64,000 nt of DNA from Roseimicrobium sp. ORNL1. Its GTDB lineage: Bacteria; Verrucomicrobiota; Verrucomicrobiia; Verrucomicrobiales; Verrucomicrobiaceae. The translations under genes were made by a program, and so were the position numbers. Positions 27,638-36,868 of the stretch are shown here, in pieces (position 1 is the stretch's first letter; every line of letters begins with the position of its first letter). Below the pieces are notes generated by a model. The model saw nothing but the letters and a program-made list of their open reading frames with translations. It did not search any database and was not told the DNA's origin. The DNA is taken from NCBI RefSeq assembly GCF_011044495.1, contig NZ_CP049143.1:3782001-3846000 (forward strand), given 5' to 3'.

Positions 27638-30082
27638 ATGAAACATCTCATTCTATGCACGGCCGTCACCATCATATTCGGGGCCATAGGTATGCCCGCT
27701 AGTGCCTATACGCATCCCTGCATTCCGAATACTCGCGAGGAACTGGACACCATCAAAGCCAATCTCGATAAGGAACCTTGGAAACGGGGCTACGCCCTCC
27801 TCGCGGACGATCACCGCTCCAAGCTCAACTACAAGATGGCGGGTCCTTTCGCGAATGTCAGCCGGAGGGGGCGCTATGACCAGAACCTCCAGCGATGGCG
27901 GAATGACATGACCGCGGTGTATAACTTGGCGCGGATGTGGTATTTCACCGGCATCGAGGACTATGCGAAAAAAGCCCACGACATTCTCATCGCGTGGGCG
28001 ACCACGCACACGAGCTTCTCCGGCAACGAATCCGGCCTCGACCTGGGCGACTACGCCGTCTGTTACGGCGGCGGTGCCAGCATCCTGCGCGGCACCTGGC
28101 CCGGTTGGACCACCGCCGACACAACCACGGTCCAGAAGTATTTCTTAAACACCCTCTGGCCGGCTTCTCTTGCCTCGGGGAACGTGCTTGGTCCTTGCAA
28201 CAAAGGCGACATCTACATGGAGTCCGGTATCGCCATCGCTGCCTTTTGCGACGACACCGCGAAGTTCAACCAGATCGTCAATCTTTACCGCACGTTCCAT
28301 GGCTGCGGCTTGATGAACACCCTGGCCACAGGCCAGTTGGGCGAGACGGGCCGCGACGCGGGCCACTCCTACGGCACCCTCAACGCCTTGGCCTTCGTCG
28401 CCGACGTCGCCTGGAAACAAGGCGTGGACCTTTTCTCCGAATTGGATAACCGACTGCTCGCCTGCGGCGAATACTACGCCCGCAACACCTTCACCACCGA
28501 CAATCCTTACGTCCCCTACGGCACCATCGACTGGCAGTGGATGAAGAATGCCGCCGGACCTTACACCGCCCAGCGCAGCGGTTTTTACCTGCTTCAAAAC
28601 GCCTACAAGAACCGCAAGAATCTGCCCACTCCCTGGATCGACCGTAAACTCGAAGAACAGCCCGTGAATGGCTTCAACTTCATGTATGCCAAGACGGCGG
28701 ACTCCACCACCGCCACGCTGACGCCAGCCAGTTTCCCGGCGATTTCTTTGGCCTCGAGCGGATTAACTCTGACCACGCTGGGCAGCCAGACCGAGGGACG
28801 CAGCGCCACTTATGCGAACGGTATATGGACGGTGACCGGACTCGGGAAAAGTGTCTGGTCGGACAAGGATGACGACTGCCAGTTTGCTTGCAAGGAGATG
28901 ACCGGCGACTGCGCCATGGTCGCCAAGGTCACGTCCAACCAATATCCGAACGCTCAGGCCAGGGCGGGGTTGATGATTCGCGACAATCTCACTGCCACCA
29001 TCGGGCAACGCGCGTGGGTCGGAGTCGTGTCTGCACCCTCCATGCTGATGCAATCCCACATGCGCGGCTGGACTGAGAACTGGGGGGGAGGTGGATATGA
29101 CGACCGTTCTCACGACTGGCCTTCCGGCCTTCCCTACTGGATCAAGATCGAGCGCCGTGGAAAACAGATCACCACCTTCGCTTCGTTGGATGGCACCAGT
29201 TGGGCGGCCTTGAACTGCACCCATTACGGCAACCTCCCGTCCACCCTATATATCGGGCTGTTCGTGTGCAGCGGAACCACCACAACCAACACCGCCACCT
29301 TTGAGAACGTCGCCTTCACCGGCGGGACGGGCGGGCTGGTAACGACTCCCGCCGCTCCGGCGGCCCTATTTGCCGCCGGCTCCACGAAATCCATCACCGC
29401 GCGCTGGCTCCCGTCCTTTGGCGCAGACACCTACGACCTGCTCCGCTCCACTAAGTCCGACGGCGGCTATACTGCCATCGCCAGCAACCTAACTAACACC
29501 AGTACAAGCTACGTGGACACAACAGTGAACCCCGGTGTCACCTACTACTACGTGGCCCGCGCCAAAAACTCCGCTGGAACCAGCGGCGATTCGCCGAAGT
29601 TCGGCGCCTCTTTACTTCCTGCGCCGCTGGTCAACCTGGCCTCCGGCGGCATCGCGACAGCAAGCTTCAACGGCGACTCCGCCCGTGAAGGCGCTGACAA
29701 GACATTCGACCGCGACCCAGGCAGCAAGTGGTTTGGCTATAAAGCCCCCACTGGCTGGATCCAATACGACTTCGGCGCCGACAACGCGCAGGTCATCAAG
29801 CGCTACACGATCAACTGCGCCGACGTGCCTGAGCGGGATCCGAAAAGCTGGAGCTTCCTTGGCTCACAGGACGGCACCAATTGGACCACCCTCGACTCAC
29901 AGAGCAACCAGTCCTTTGGCATTCGGATGCACATGAAAACCCTCAACCTCGACAACCCCACCGCCTACCGATTTTACCGGCTCCAGATCACTGCCAGCAA
30001 CGGAACTCGTGGCGTGGCTATCGGCGAACTCGGCCTTTGGGGCAACAGCCAGACCCTACCCCCCAGTCAACCACAACAATAA
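27638..30082 (+). CDS. Secreted modular alginate-lyase-family protein
   Basis: The start at 27638 gives a signal peptide (MKHLILCTAVTIIFGAIGMPASA). Residues about 25-360 have the alpha-helical toroid pattern of the alginate lyase/chondroitin lyase superfamily (LARMWYFTGIEDYAKKAHDIL, LGDYAVCYGGGASIL, GETGRDAGHSYGTLNALA). Then follow a DUF1349-like concanavalin domain (about 385-560, ARAGLMIRDNL), a fibronectin type III domain (about 575-660, YYYVARAKNSAG) and a discoidin/F5-8C sugar-binding domain (about 665-800, GWIQYDFG). Total 814 residues. Likely role: secreted lyase or binding protein for a uronate-containing polysaccharide; the exact substrate is not deducible. It may be controlled by the upstream kinase pair. 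Confidence 0.85.
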   Translation: MKHLILCTAVTIIFGAIGMPASAYTHPCIPNTREELDTIKANLDKEPWKRGYALLADDHRSKLNYKMAGPFANVSRRGRYDQNLQRWRNDMTAVYNLARMWYFTGIEDYAKKAHDILIAWATTHTSFSGNESGLDLGDYAVCYGGGASILRGTWPGWTTADTTTVQKYFLNTLWPASLASGNVLGPCNKGDIYMESGIAIAAFCDDTAKFNQIVNLYRTFHGCGLMNTLATGQLGETGRDAGHSYGTLNALAFVADVAWKQGVDLFSELDNRLLACGEYYARNTFTTDNPYVPYGTIDWQWMKNAAGPYTAQRSGFYLLQNAYKNRKNLPTPWIDRKLEEQPVNGFNFMYAKTADSTTATLTPASFPAISLASSGLTLTTLGSQTEGRSATYANGIWTVTGLGKSVWSDKDDDCQFACKEMTGDCAMVAKVTSNQYPNAQARAGLMIRDNLTATIGQRAWVGVVSAPSMLMQSHMRGWTENWGGGGYDDRSHDWPSGLPYWIKIERRGKQITTFASLDGTSWAALNCTHYGNLPSTLYIGLFVCSGTTTTNTATFENVAFTGGTGGLVTTPAAPAALFAAGSTKSITARWLPSFGADTYDLLRSTKSDGGYTAIASNLTNTSTSYVDTTVNPGVTYYYVARAKNSAGTSGDSPKFGASLLPAPLVNLASGGIATASFNGDSAREGADKTFDRDPGSKWFGYKAPTGWIQYDFGADNAQVIKRYTINCADVPERDPKSWSFLGSQDGTNWTTLDSQSNQSFGIRMHMKTLNLDNPTAYRFYRLQITASNGTRGVAIGELGLWGNSQTLPPSQPQQ

Positions 30083-30574
30083 TGAGCTTCCTGGAGGCCG
30101 GAGAGAGTGGCGCAAGCGGATAGCCTGGAAAATGGGCCGTGATTCGCGTGAGTTAGCATTTTCGCATCTGGTGGGCCGCCGAGAACTACTTCTCAGGCCA
30201 CGAAATTTGCCGTCATGGTGTAGTCACCAACCCCTTCGCGGACGCTTACCTCCGAAAGCCACCGGTTGCCCAGCCTGGTGCAGCTCCGCCTAAAAATTGT
30301 TATAGCCAGGTCCTTAGGACGGAACCGGCATCGCGGCACACATTTCCTGCTATCTAGTATCGCGGCAAAGGCTTTATCCCCTACTAACAAGCCCCCCCGG
30401 CCTTCTCGCGGAGACATAATCGCGCGATTCGTTTCTGCTCGCCCCCCCCCGTTCAAGCCCCTACGGTTGGGGCTTCTAGAGGGGTGTGTTTGCAGGAATC
30501 GTGGCCGATATCCGCGCACACGGGACAGCGTTCTGTCATTTTGCCGGTGCCGGGGACACCTCGCGTATAGCCGG
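30083..30574. other. Intergenic region with a terminator-like hairpin
   Basis: Nearly 500 bases with no intact gene. AAGCCCC/GGGGCTT forms a perfect 7-bp stem at 30455-30475. On the minus strand, 30193-30290 reads LGNRWLSEVSVREGVGDY and may be the end of a lost gene, but nothing upstream supports it. Confidence 0.4.
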
Positions 30575-30774
30575 CAGCGTGCCGAGGTTTGGCACCGGCT
30601 AGCACGATTGCGGGCTCAGGCCGAGAAGCTGGAAGGCCCGCTGGTGTCCGCCCGGAACTGTGTCGCCTGGACCAGGAGATGCGCTTCGGGACGGCGCGGC
30701 ACCTGCAGTGGCCGGAAGGGCAGAGGCTGGAAGGCGCGCGCGTGACAGCCGGAGCAGTTCGCTACAGCGCCTGA
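30575..30774 (+). pseudogene. Remnant of a TPR-like gene (paralogue of 37964-38338)
   Basis: QRAEVWHRLARLRAQAEKLEGPLVSARNCVA matches NRAEVWHRLARLQAQAGHL ... VSATHCIELD of the intact TPR-like gene at 37964-38338. The match then jumps to the next frame (LDQEMRFG, compare LDESMWMEMA). Only the last repeat is left. No start codon or upstream part of the protein is visible. It shows that a second copy of the TPR-like gene once stood here, again close to a member of the HARW small-protein family (31454). Confidence 0.65.
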
Positions 30775-30786
30775 TAGGCGCTTCGT

Positions 30787-31206
30787 TCATTTTGGCTTTG
30801 CGCCCTCCTCCTTTTCCCTTGTTGTGCGCTTTGCAATCCAATCGAGCTTGACCCCTTCGCCACCATCGTGGCCAGGTGCTTGAATGGTCCCCTTGATCGT
30901 GTCGCCTTCGATTCTGCCCTGATATTTGACCACGTATTTCTTACCACCGAGGTCACGCACCACGGCGAACCTAATCAGATCGCCTTGGAGAGATGCGTCG
31001 CTGATCGCGGTGTCGCCATGTTGATTTGAATAAGCGCCGGCAATTATGCCGCTCTTCAATTCGAGTCTCAGGGAGGTTAAGATTTCGCCATCCGGCGATT
31101 TAGTGCTCCACATCCAAGTTCCGGTAGGTTCAGCGGGTTCAGCGGCAGAAGCCAGGGCAGCGACGGCGAGCGCGACCAACGAACAAATGATGGGGATAGC
31201 TTTCAT
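30787..31206 (-). CDS. Secreted hypothetical protein
   Basis: A 139-residue protein with a clear signal peptide (MKAIPIICSLVALAVAALASAAEPAE). The mature part begins TGTWMWSTKSPDG, and continues with short beta strands (LRLELKSGIIAGAY, RFAVVRDLGGKKYVVKYQGRIEGDTIKG), the pattern of a small lipocalin-like beta barrel. A charged tail ends the protein. Similar TGTW proteins are common in Planctomycetes and Verrucomicrobia but have no known function. Confidence 0.75.
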   Translation of the reverse strand: MKAIPIICSLVALAVAALASAAEPAEPTGTWMWSTKSPDGEILTSLRLELKSGIIAGAYSNQHGDTAISDASLQGDLIRFAVVRDLGGKKYVVKYQGRIEGDTIKGTIQAPGHDGGEGVKLDWIAKRTTREKEEGAKPK

Positions 31207-31453
31207 GAGGCGGAATTAGTGTTGAGGATGCGCGCTGAAGCACCTAACGACCCTGAACTCAGCGACAGTGGAGCACGCTTGAAGAACGACATGCTGACGG
31301 GGATTTAGTAGGCTACACTATCCGTAGCCGGTAAGTGGAGCTACGAAAAACTTCATCGGTCGATTTGACTGTCCTTGGTGTAAAAAGCGGGTTGATTAGA
31401 GCGATTTCCCGCCATACGGCCGACCACTTCTTGCTCTGCGAAACCATCGACTG

Positions 31454-31669
31454 ATGCTTGTAACCAAATCCGATCTTGAGCACGCCCAGTGGAGGGTACG
31501 ATTCCTGTCACGTTTGCTAGACATTCATCGCGCCACTCCCCGCCCCGGAGATCAAGAATGGCTCTTGGAGGAGGCAGACTTCTTGCAGCAAATCTCGATG
31601 GCGGAAGCAAGGGTCAAATACGTCCAGGAATTACTGACCGCGATTGATCAGGCCAAAGAAGTGGGATGA
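31454..31669 (+). CDS. HARW-family small protein, copy A
   Basis: A 71-residue, all-helical soluble protein. The pattern SDLEHAQWRVRFLSRLLDIHRAT, then W-x-x-EE-x-x-FL and a late MAE, is shared with three other tiny proteins in this window (37704, 45554, 45378): core [HA]-x-W-[RK]-V-[RK]-F, then L-x-x-[LI/M]-H, then HW or EW plus E-x4-L. No similarity to a named family is known to me. The predicted structure is a two-helix hairpin. Such size and basic/acidic patterning could suit a protein-binding adaptor, but no function is assigned. Confidence 0.6.
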   Translation: MLVTKSDLEHAQWRVRFLSRLLDIHRATPRPGDQEWLLEEADFLQQISMAEARVKYVQELLTAIDQAKEVG

Positions 31670-31714
31670 GAAGGGTGGGGGCGCTCGGCCTACCTCGCAG
31701 TAAAGGCGGCGGAA

Positions 31715-31960
31715 CTAGGGCGTTACTTCGAACAAGCAACCCCCGCTACCGAAGGGGGTAATACGATCCGCTGCCCGCATAATGCTCCAAATGCGAGGCA
31801 GGTCTTCGAGCACATCGGGGCAGTGGGTGCGGACGGCTTCCACGACTTCCTGAAGGCCAAACGGAGCGGAAAAGAATCTACACGTTTCCACAGACGGTCT
31901 GCGCAGGGGTGATACGCGGGCAGGGGCGTGAATAGAGAGGTTGAAGTCATCCTCGGTCTT
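31715..31960 (-). pseudogene. Decayed gene downstream of the uvrA paralogue
   Basis: An open minus-strand frame of 81 residues without an early start codon reads EDDFNLSIHAPARVSP ... GLQEVVEAVRTHCPDVLEDLP ... IWSIMRAADRITPFGSGG, with coding-like composition. Just upstream, another frame reads RLNEGWFEFLDGGEVKD before a stop at 31947, so the two may be parts of one gene split by a frameshift. No family is recognised. The 5' portion overlaps the uvrA-like 3' end. Confidence 0.4.
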
Positions 31961-31999
31961 TCACTTCGCCGCCATCCAAGAACTCAAACCAACCCTCAT

Positions 32000-33624
32000 T
32001 CAGACGCCATTCGTCCGCTCGGCCCGAGCCAGCTCCGCAGCAAGGAAGGGCGCGGTACGGCTGTCTTTTGCTGCGGCCACTTGCCGCGGGGTTCCGACTG
32101 CTACCAAGCTCCCGCCAGCGTCTCCCGAGCCCGGCCCCACGTCGATCACCCAATCCGCTTGCGCCACCGCCCGCATGTCGTGCTCGATCATGACGACCGT
32201 GTTGCCCGCGGTAACGAGCAGCTGCAACTGGGCCATCAGCCGGTCGGCATCGGAGGCATGCAGGCCGGTGGTGGGCTCATCGAGCACATACAAGTTGCGT
32301 CCCCGCTGGCTCCGCTGGAGTTCGGTCGCCAGCTTGATGCGCTGGGCTTCTCCACCGGACAGTTCTGTGGCTGGTTGGCCCAGCCGCAAGTAGCCGAGAC
32401 CGATGTCACGCAGCAGCAACAGGGGGCGGAGTACAGTGTCTTCTTCCGCAAAGAAGTCGCAGGCTTCATCCACGGTCATTCTCAGGACCTCGGCGATGTT
32501 TTTTCCGTTCCAGCGCACCTTAAGCGTGGCCTCGTTGTAGCGCGCGCCGTGGCAAGTCGAGCAGGGCGCATAGACACTGGGCATGAACAAGAGTTCGACA
32601 CTCACAAATCCCTCCCCCTCACAGGTTTCGCAGCGTCCTTTCGGCACATTGAAGGAGAAGCGCCCCGCGTCGTAGTGGCGGCGACGGGCGTCCGGGGTAG
32701 CGGCGAAGAGCTTGCGGACATGATCAAAGAGGCCGGTGTAGGTGGCGAGGTTGGATCGCGGGGTGCGACCAATGGGCTTCTGATCCACCTGCACCAGACG
32801 CTGCACGGCATCCACATCACCAGCCAGGTGACCACCGGTGGTCTCCATCACCGCCGGGCTCTCTCCATCGCCAGCGTCGGTGGAATCGTCCTCCGGCTCG
32901 TGACCTAGATGCAACCGGAGGAGCTCGGGCAAGGCTTGTGCCACCAAGCTGGACTTGCCAGAGCCGGAGATACCCGTAACCGCCGTCAGCACACCCAGCG
33001 GAATCCTCGCGTCCACCCCCCGGAGGTTATGGCGGCGAATTCCAAGCAGCTCCAGCCAGCCGGTGGGCTTACGCGCCAGGCTGGGCGGCGCTGGGATCTC
33101 GTCGAAGAGATAACGTGCCGTGCGGGATTCGGCAATCTCACGCAGACCGGCAGGCGGTCCACTGTAGAGCACGCAACCGCCATTTTCCCCGGCATCCGGC
33201 CCCACATCCACCAGCCATTGAGCGCGCCGCATCAGGTCCAGATCATGCTCCACCACGAACACCGAGTTTCCCGCCCCACGCAGCCTGTCCAACGCATCGT
33301 AAAGCGCGTGGCTGTCAGCGGGATGCAGGCCGGCGGAGGGTTCATCCAGGACGTAAATTACCCCAAACAGCAGCGAGCTGATCTGCGTGGCCAGCCGCAG
33401 TCGCTGCATTTCCCCGGCGGAAAGAGTCGGTGTGGCACGGTCAAGCGTCAGGTAGCCCAAGCCGAGTCTGTCGAGCTGCCGCAATCGCGCCACCACTCCC
33501 TCAGCCAAACGCTGCGCGGCCAGTCGCTTTTCCTCCGAGAGCGCGGAGGTGCGGCGAACATCGGGGGCCGCGCTATGAACCGCCCGCCCAGAGACCTCTC
33601 GCTTGGCGCGGTCTCGCCGGGTCG
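32000..33624 (-). pseudogene. UvrA paralogue, C-terminal portion (after frameshift)
   Basis: The same gene as 33625-34662 but in another frame. The frame is open from 33624 and an internal ATG lies at 33508. It contains the UvrA block LAAQRLAEGVVARLRQLDRLGLGYLTL, the first signature TPTLSAGEMQRLRLATQ with YVLDEPSAGLHP, the second Walker A ([15 protein letters not shown]), zinc motif Cys pairs (GRCETCEGEG, CSTCHGARY), and a second signature ELSGGEAQRIKLATEL with YVLDEPTTGLHASD. Combined with the N-terminal part it would be about 885 residues, the short UvrA-like class (UvrA2/DrrC type), often linked to DNA adduct or drug tolerance rather than core repair. Confidence 0.85.
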
Positions 33625-34662
33625 CTACAGCATCGGTTTCACCCGCGGCGTGACCGGTGAAGTCTCCCCGGCAATCGGCTCCAGCAGTTGCGCGAGCTGG
33701 TTCAGCGGCATTTGCAAGAACTCGCCAATGTCCAATCCGGCGAAGGTCACCGACAGGGCTTCGCGCTTGAGTCGTTTGCCCTTACACTCCGGGCACGGTT
33801 TTCCCTGCATGAAGCGTGAAACACGCTTTCTCATCAGCGCGCTCTGGGTGTGGGCAAAGGTGTGCAGCACATAACGCCGCGCCCCGGTGAACGTTCCCAT
33901 ATAGCTGGGTTCCATCTTGCGCTTCAGGGCAACGCGGGTCTGCTCCGGCGTGAAGCCCGCATACACCGGTACCGTGGGGGATTCCTCCGTGTAGAGAATC
34001 CAGTCGCGGTCCTTTTTTGGCAAATCCCGCCAAGGCCGATCCACATCGTAACCCATGCTCACCAGAATATCGCGCAGGTTCTGGCCCTGCCAGGCCGGAG
34101 GCCAGGAAGCGATGGTCCGGTCGCGAATCGTCAGCGACGGGTCCGGCACCATCGCGGACTCGGTGACCTCAAATACATGGCCCAGTCCGTGACAGACCGG
34201 ACAGGCTCCCTGCGGTGTGTTGGGGGAAAAATCCTCTGCATACAGCATGGGTTGACCGGCGGGATAAGCCCCAGCGCGCGAATACATCAACCGCACCAAG
34301 CTGGAGAGTGTGGTCAGGCTGCCCACGGACGAGCGCGCATTATTGCCACCTCGCTGTTGCTGAAGTGCCACGGCGGGCGGCAGACCGTCAATGGAAGTGA
34401 CGTCCGGTACGCCCGCTTGGTCGATCAAGCGCCTCGCATAAGGGGCGACCGACTCGAAATAGCGCCGCTGGGCCTCCGCGAAAATCGTTCCAAAGGCGAG
34501 CGACGATTTGCCGGACCCCGAAACGCCGGAGAAGACCACCAGCGCGTTGCGAGGGATGTCCACCTCCACGTCCTTGAGGTTGTGCTCCCGTGCACCGCGG
34601 ACTTGGACGAACCCATTGGAGCCCTCAGCAGGAAGAGAGACCGTTAAAGCGGGCTGGGGCAT
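33625..34662 (-). pseudogene. UvrA paralogue, N-terminal portion (frameshifted)
   Basis: 345 codons with the first Walker A ([22 protein letters not shown]), [15 protein letters not shown], a zinc-finger half (CPVCHGLGHVF), and later CPECKGKRLKREAL, all UvrA features. The frame stops at 33625, after LEPIAGETSPVTPRVKPML. In the -1 frame the protein goes straight on to the C-terminal part, so one base is missing or two are extra near 33625. It could be a real pseudogene, a sequencing error, or (less likely) programmed shifting; no slippery heptamer is evident at the junction. It probably encoded an ATP-dependent DNA-damage-binding protein. Confidence 0.85.
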
Positions 34663-34937
34663 ATACGCAAATCTATTGCGAAGGCGTGTTGAATCGTGAA
34701 TCGGGAACCGCTGGCGTTTCCCTCACATACCACATCGCCGCGCTATCCTGCTCCGCTCGTAGTGTCTCTCTCGTGCCGCCAGGAAATCGGCGCGTGGAAC
34801 AAATTGGCCGGAGTTATTTCCGCGCTCTGCCGCCGCAATGGCCCGCGGTGCGCGCTTACCGTGTCGCCCCTCACCTCTGAACTTGCTCTAAGCTCCGTCG
34901 GACGCTCCTTTATTCGAAACGCTGGGACGAAGTAGCA

Positions 34938-34967
34938 AGGCCTGCCTCCCGAACGGGAGACAGGCCT
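34938..34967 (-). terminator. Terminator-like hairpin after the YflT-like gene
   Basis: AGGCCTGCCTCCC and GGGAGACAGGCCT pair with one mismatch around a 4-nt loop, 17 nt beyond the stop of the gene at 34985. The remaining 34663-34937 shows no gene. Confidence 0.6.
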
Positions 34968-34984
34968 GCACAAAGACGCTGCTA

Positions 34985-35512
34985 TTACGAATGTTGCGGC
35001 GCTGAGCTTTCGGAGGCGGAGGTGATATCCTCTGCCTCGGCGTCCTTGAAGATCCTCTTCGCCCGTTCTTCCTGATCGTTGTCATTCACGTGCGCGGAGA
35101 TGAGGTAGTTCCCCTTCTTCAGCTTCTCCTCGTACTTTTTGGCTTCAATCTCTGGAATACCGAGACCGATCAGGCCTCCGACAAGGCCGCCGGCGGAAGC
35201 GCCCACAGCGGCACCGCTAAGCGCGGCCATAATTGGGCCTGCTGCGATAAACGGCCCCAAGCCCGGAATCGCCAGAGCACCAATGCCAGCCAAAAGGCCC
35301 AGGACTCCACCCGCCACACCTCCTGTCGTGGCGCCTGTGACTGCTCCTTCAGGTGCTTTCGACGCCTTGATGTGTCCAATATCATGGGTGCCGGAAGTCT
35401 CGGGAAGAAGAACGGAAATTTCAGAATCGGCGAAGCCATTCGCTTGGAGATTGCGAACAATCTTCTCGGCCTGGCCCTGAGTGGTTGCGATGCAGAATAC
35501 AGATTTGGACAT
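34985..35512 (-). CDS. YflT-like general stress protein with a glycine-zipper core
   Basis: A 175-residue protein. Residues 1-45 (SVFCIATTQGQAEKIVRNLQANGF, ISVLLPE) fit the beta-alpha-beta YflT/general-stress-protein-17M domain. The middle (about 60-120) is a long Gly/Ala-rich hydrophobic stretch (GGVAGGVLGLLAGIGALAIPGLGPFIAAGPIMAAL), a glycine zipper able to insert in membranes. The C-terminus returns to a YEEKLKKGNYLISAHV strand-helix module. It is adjacent to BON, DUF892 and Mn-catalase genes, so a stress response role is likely. Confidence 0.8.
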   Translation of the reverse strand: MSKSVFCIATTQGQAEKIVRNLQANGFADSEISVLLPETSGTHDIGHIKASKAPEGAVTGATTGGVAGGVLGLLAGIGALAIPGLGPFIAAGPIMAALSGAAVGASAGGLVGGLIGLGIPEIEAKKYEEKLKKGNYLISAHVNDNDQEERAKRIFKDAEAEDITSASESSAPQHS

Positions 35513-35557
35513 ATGTAATGGGGGGTTGGATTTATAAGAAGAGAAACATGGAAGGGA

Positions 35558-35941
35558 CTAGCTGCCCTTTTTGACTTCGAGACGGCTGTCTACCTTGCCT
35601 TCGCCCGCCGACTTGGTGGCGTGCGACTCAATGGCGGCCTTCTCTTCTGAGGTGTTCACCGGCCCGCGGAGCACGACACGCCCTCCGGAAGTAATGATTT
35701 TGCAGTTCTTGGCGGTGGACGAAAGCGTGTCATCCTTCACCACAAGCTGACGGATGGTCGCCACCAACTTAATGTCCGCAGGGTCATTTGACTGATCCAT
35801 TGGCGTTTCAGTTTTACCGGGCTGGTCACGCTTATTGCGCTCGGTGTTATCCGCGTCACTTTCTTTTTTCTCTTGTGCCACGGAAAGTGAGAGCGTGCTT
35901 GCAAAGACGAGACTGAGGAAACCTAGGTGCTTCGTTTTCAT
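35558..35941 (-). CDS. Secreted BON-domain protein (OsmY-like)
   Basis: The start at 35941 gives signal peptide MKTKHLGFLSLVFASTLSLSVAQ. A charged linker (about residues 24-55) leads to one BON domain (about 58-125: IKLVATIRQLVVKDDTLSSTAKNCKIITSGGRVVLRGPVN, then EKAAIESHA and KVDSRLEVK). BON proteins such as OsmY act in the periplasm on phospholipid or osmotic stress. It is 45 nt upstream of the YflT-like gene in transcription order, so the two may be cotranscribed. Confidence 0.88.
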   Translation of the reverse strand: MKTKHLGFLSLVFASTLSLSVAQEKKESDADNTERNKRDQPGKTETPMDQSNDPADIKLVATIRQLVVKDDTLSSTAKNCKIITSGGRVVLRGPVNTSEEKAAIESHATKSAGEGKVDSRLEVKKGS

Positions 35942-36063
35942 CAGCCTATCAATCGCGGTTGTGGTGCCGTGCGGTTGTGTAGTCAAATGGAGCAAGGGCA
36001 GTCACTTCGCACGAAGCGATCACAAGGGTTGCACTTTATAGAGCAGACCAACTAGGGCGTGTT

Positions 36064-36735
36064 TTAGAAATGGTATTTGATAGCATTGAGAACGCAAGCT
36101 AGCTGAACAAAGGCGAGGAAGGTGGCAGCAAGTTTGTCGAGGCGGCGGTCGATGCGAAGGAAGGTTTTGAGGCGTTGGAAGAAGTTTTCCACTTGGTGAC
36201 GCTTGCGATACCAGCCTTTATGATGTGCGGCTGGCTGCTTGCGTCTCTCGCGTGCGGGCACGCAAACGCCCACACCGCGGTCCTCCCAATGGTCACGCAA
36301 GGCATCGACATCATAGGCTTTGTCTCCCACCAGCGTACAGCCTTTGGGCACGGCCTTGGTCAACTCGAGAGCCACTGTAGATTCATGAACCTGTCCGGCA
36401 CTCAGCTTCACGCAACAGGCCATGCCTTTGGTATCTACCAAGGCGTGAACCTTGGTGTTGGCCCCGCCCTTGGTGCGCCCGATGGCATTGGCTTGGACTC
36501 CTCCATGTCCGCCATTGGCAAACTGATGCACCTTGCAGCACGTAGCATCCATGTGGCGCAGCTTGCCTGTGGTGTAGCGTGCCAGCCTGCCTAAAAGGCG
36601 CTGCCAAAGGCCACCCGCCAGCCAGCGACGAAAGCGACCGTACACTGTCTCCCAAGGGCCAAACCCCTCAGGCAGGTCCCGCCATGGGGCTCCTGTACGC
36701 AGCACCCAGACAATGCCCTCCAGCATCAACCGCAC
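36064..36735 (-). CDS. IS5-family transposase, main reading frame
   Basis: A 223-residue DDE transposase (GTG start at 36735 assumed; the frame is open to 36807). The core contains GIVWVLRTGAPWRDLPEGFGPW, the first catalytic Asp in MDATCCKVH, TKVHALVDTKG, the second Asp in LVGDKAYDVDALRDH and the Glu region in YRKRHQVENFFQRLKTF (Y-x2-R-x3-E signature). A short upstream frame (36803-36868) carries the usual N-terminus, so the complete enzyme would need a +1 shift, as in other two-frame IS5 elements. The protein should mediate movement of this element. Confidence 0.9.
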   Translation of the reverse strand: MRLMLEGIVWVLRTGAPWRDLPEGFGPWETVYGRFRRWLAGGLWQRLLGRLARYTTGKLRHMDATCCKVHQFANGGHGGVQANAIGRTKGGANTKVHALVDTKGMACCVKLSAGQVHESTVALELTKAVPKGCTLVGDKAYDVDALRDHWEDRGVGVCVPARERRKQPAAHHKGWYRKRHQVENFFQRLKTFLRIDRRLDKLAATFLAFVQLACVLNAIKYHF

Positions 36736-36802
36736 ATCCTTGGAAGGACGGCCACGCCGGCGTCTCCTTTTGGATCGAATCGAAAAATCTTTCTCCGACC
36801 GC

Positions 36803-36868
36803 TTACGTTAATTTTTTTAGCGCCTCCCAGCGGGCGTCCGACAGCCACAAACGTTTGATTGGTTGCAT
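36803..36868 (-). CDS. IS5-family transposase, N-terminal short frame
   Basis: It encodes MQPIKRLWLSDARWEALKKLT, the typical start of IS5/IS427-type transposases, and ends at TAA after a run of seven A (minus-strand sense). Frame two begins again at CGTAAGCGG overlapping that stop (RKRSEKDF ... RRRGRPSKDVRLM). A +1 shift at the stop codon would fuse them. It may be programmed or a mutation. Confidence 0.7.
   Translation of the reverse strand: MQPIKRLWLSDARWEALKKLT

Noticed and set aside
31207-31300. attC-like integron site (ACCTAACGACC ... CTCAGCG)
   Set aside because: The first half resembles the start of an attC site, but no matching GTTRRRY end or inverted arm was found in the following 150 bases.
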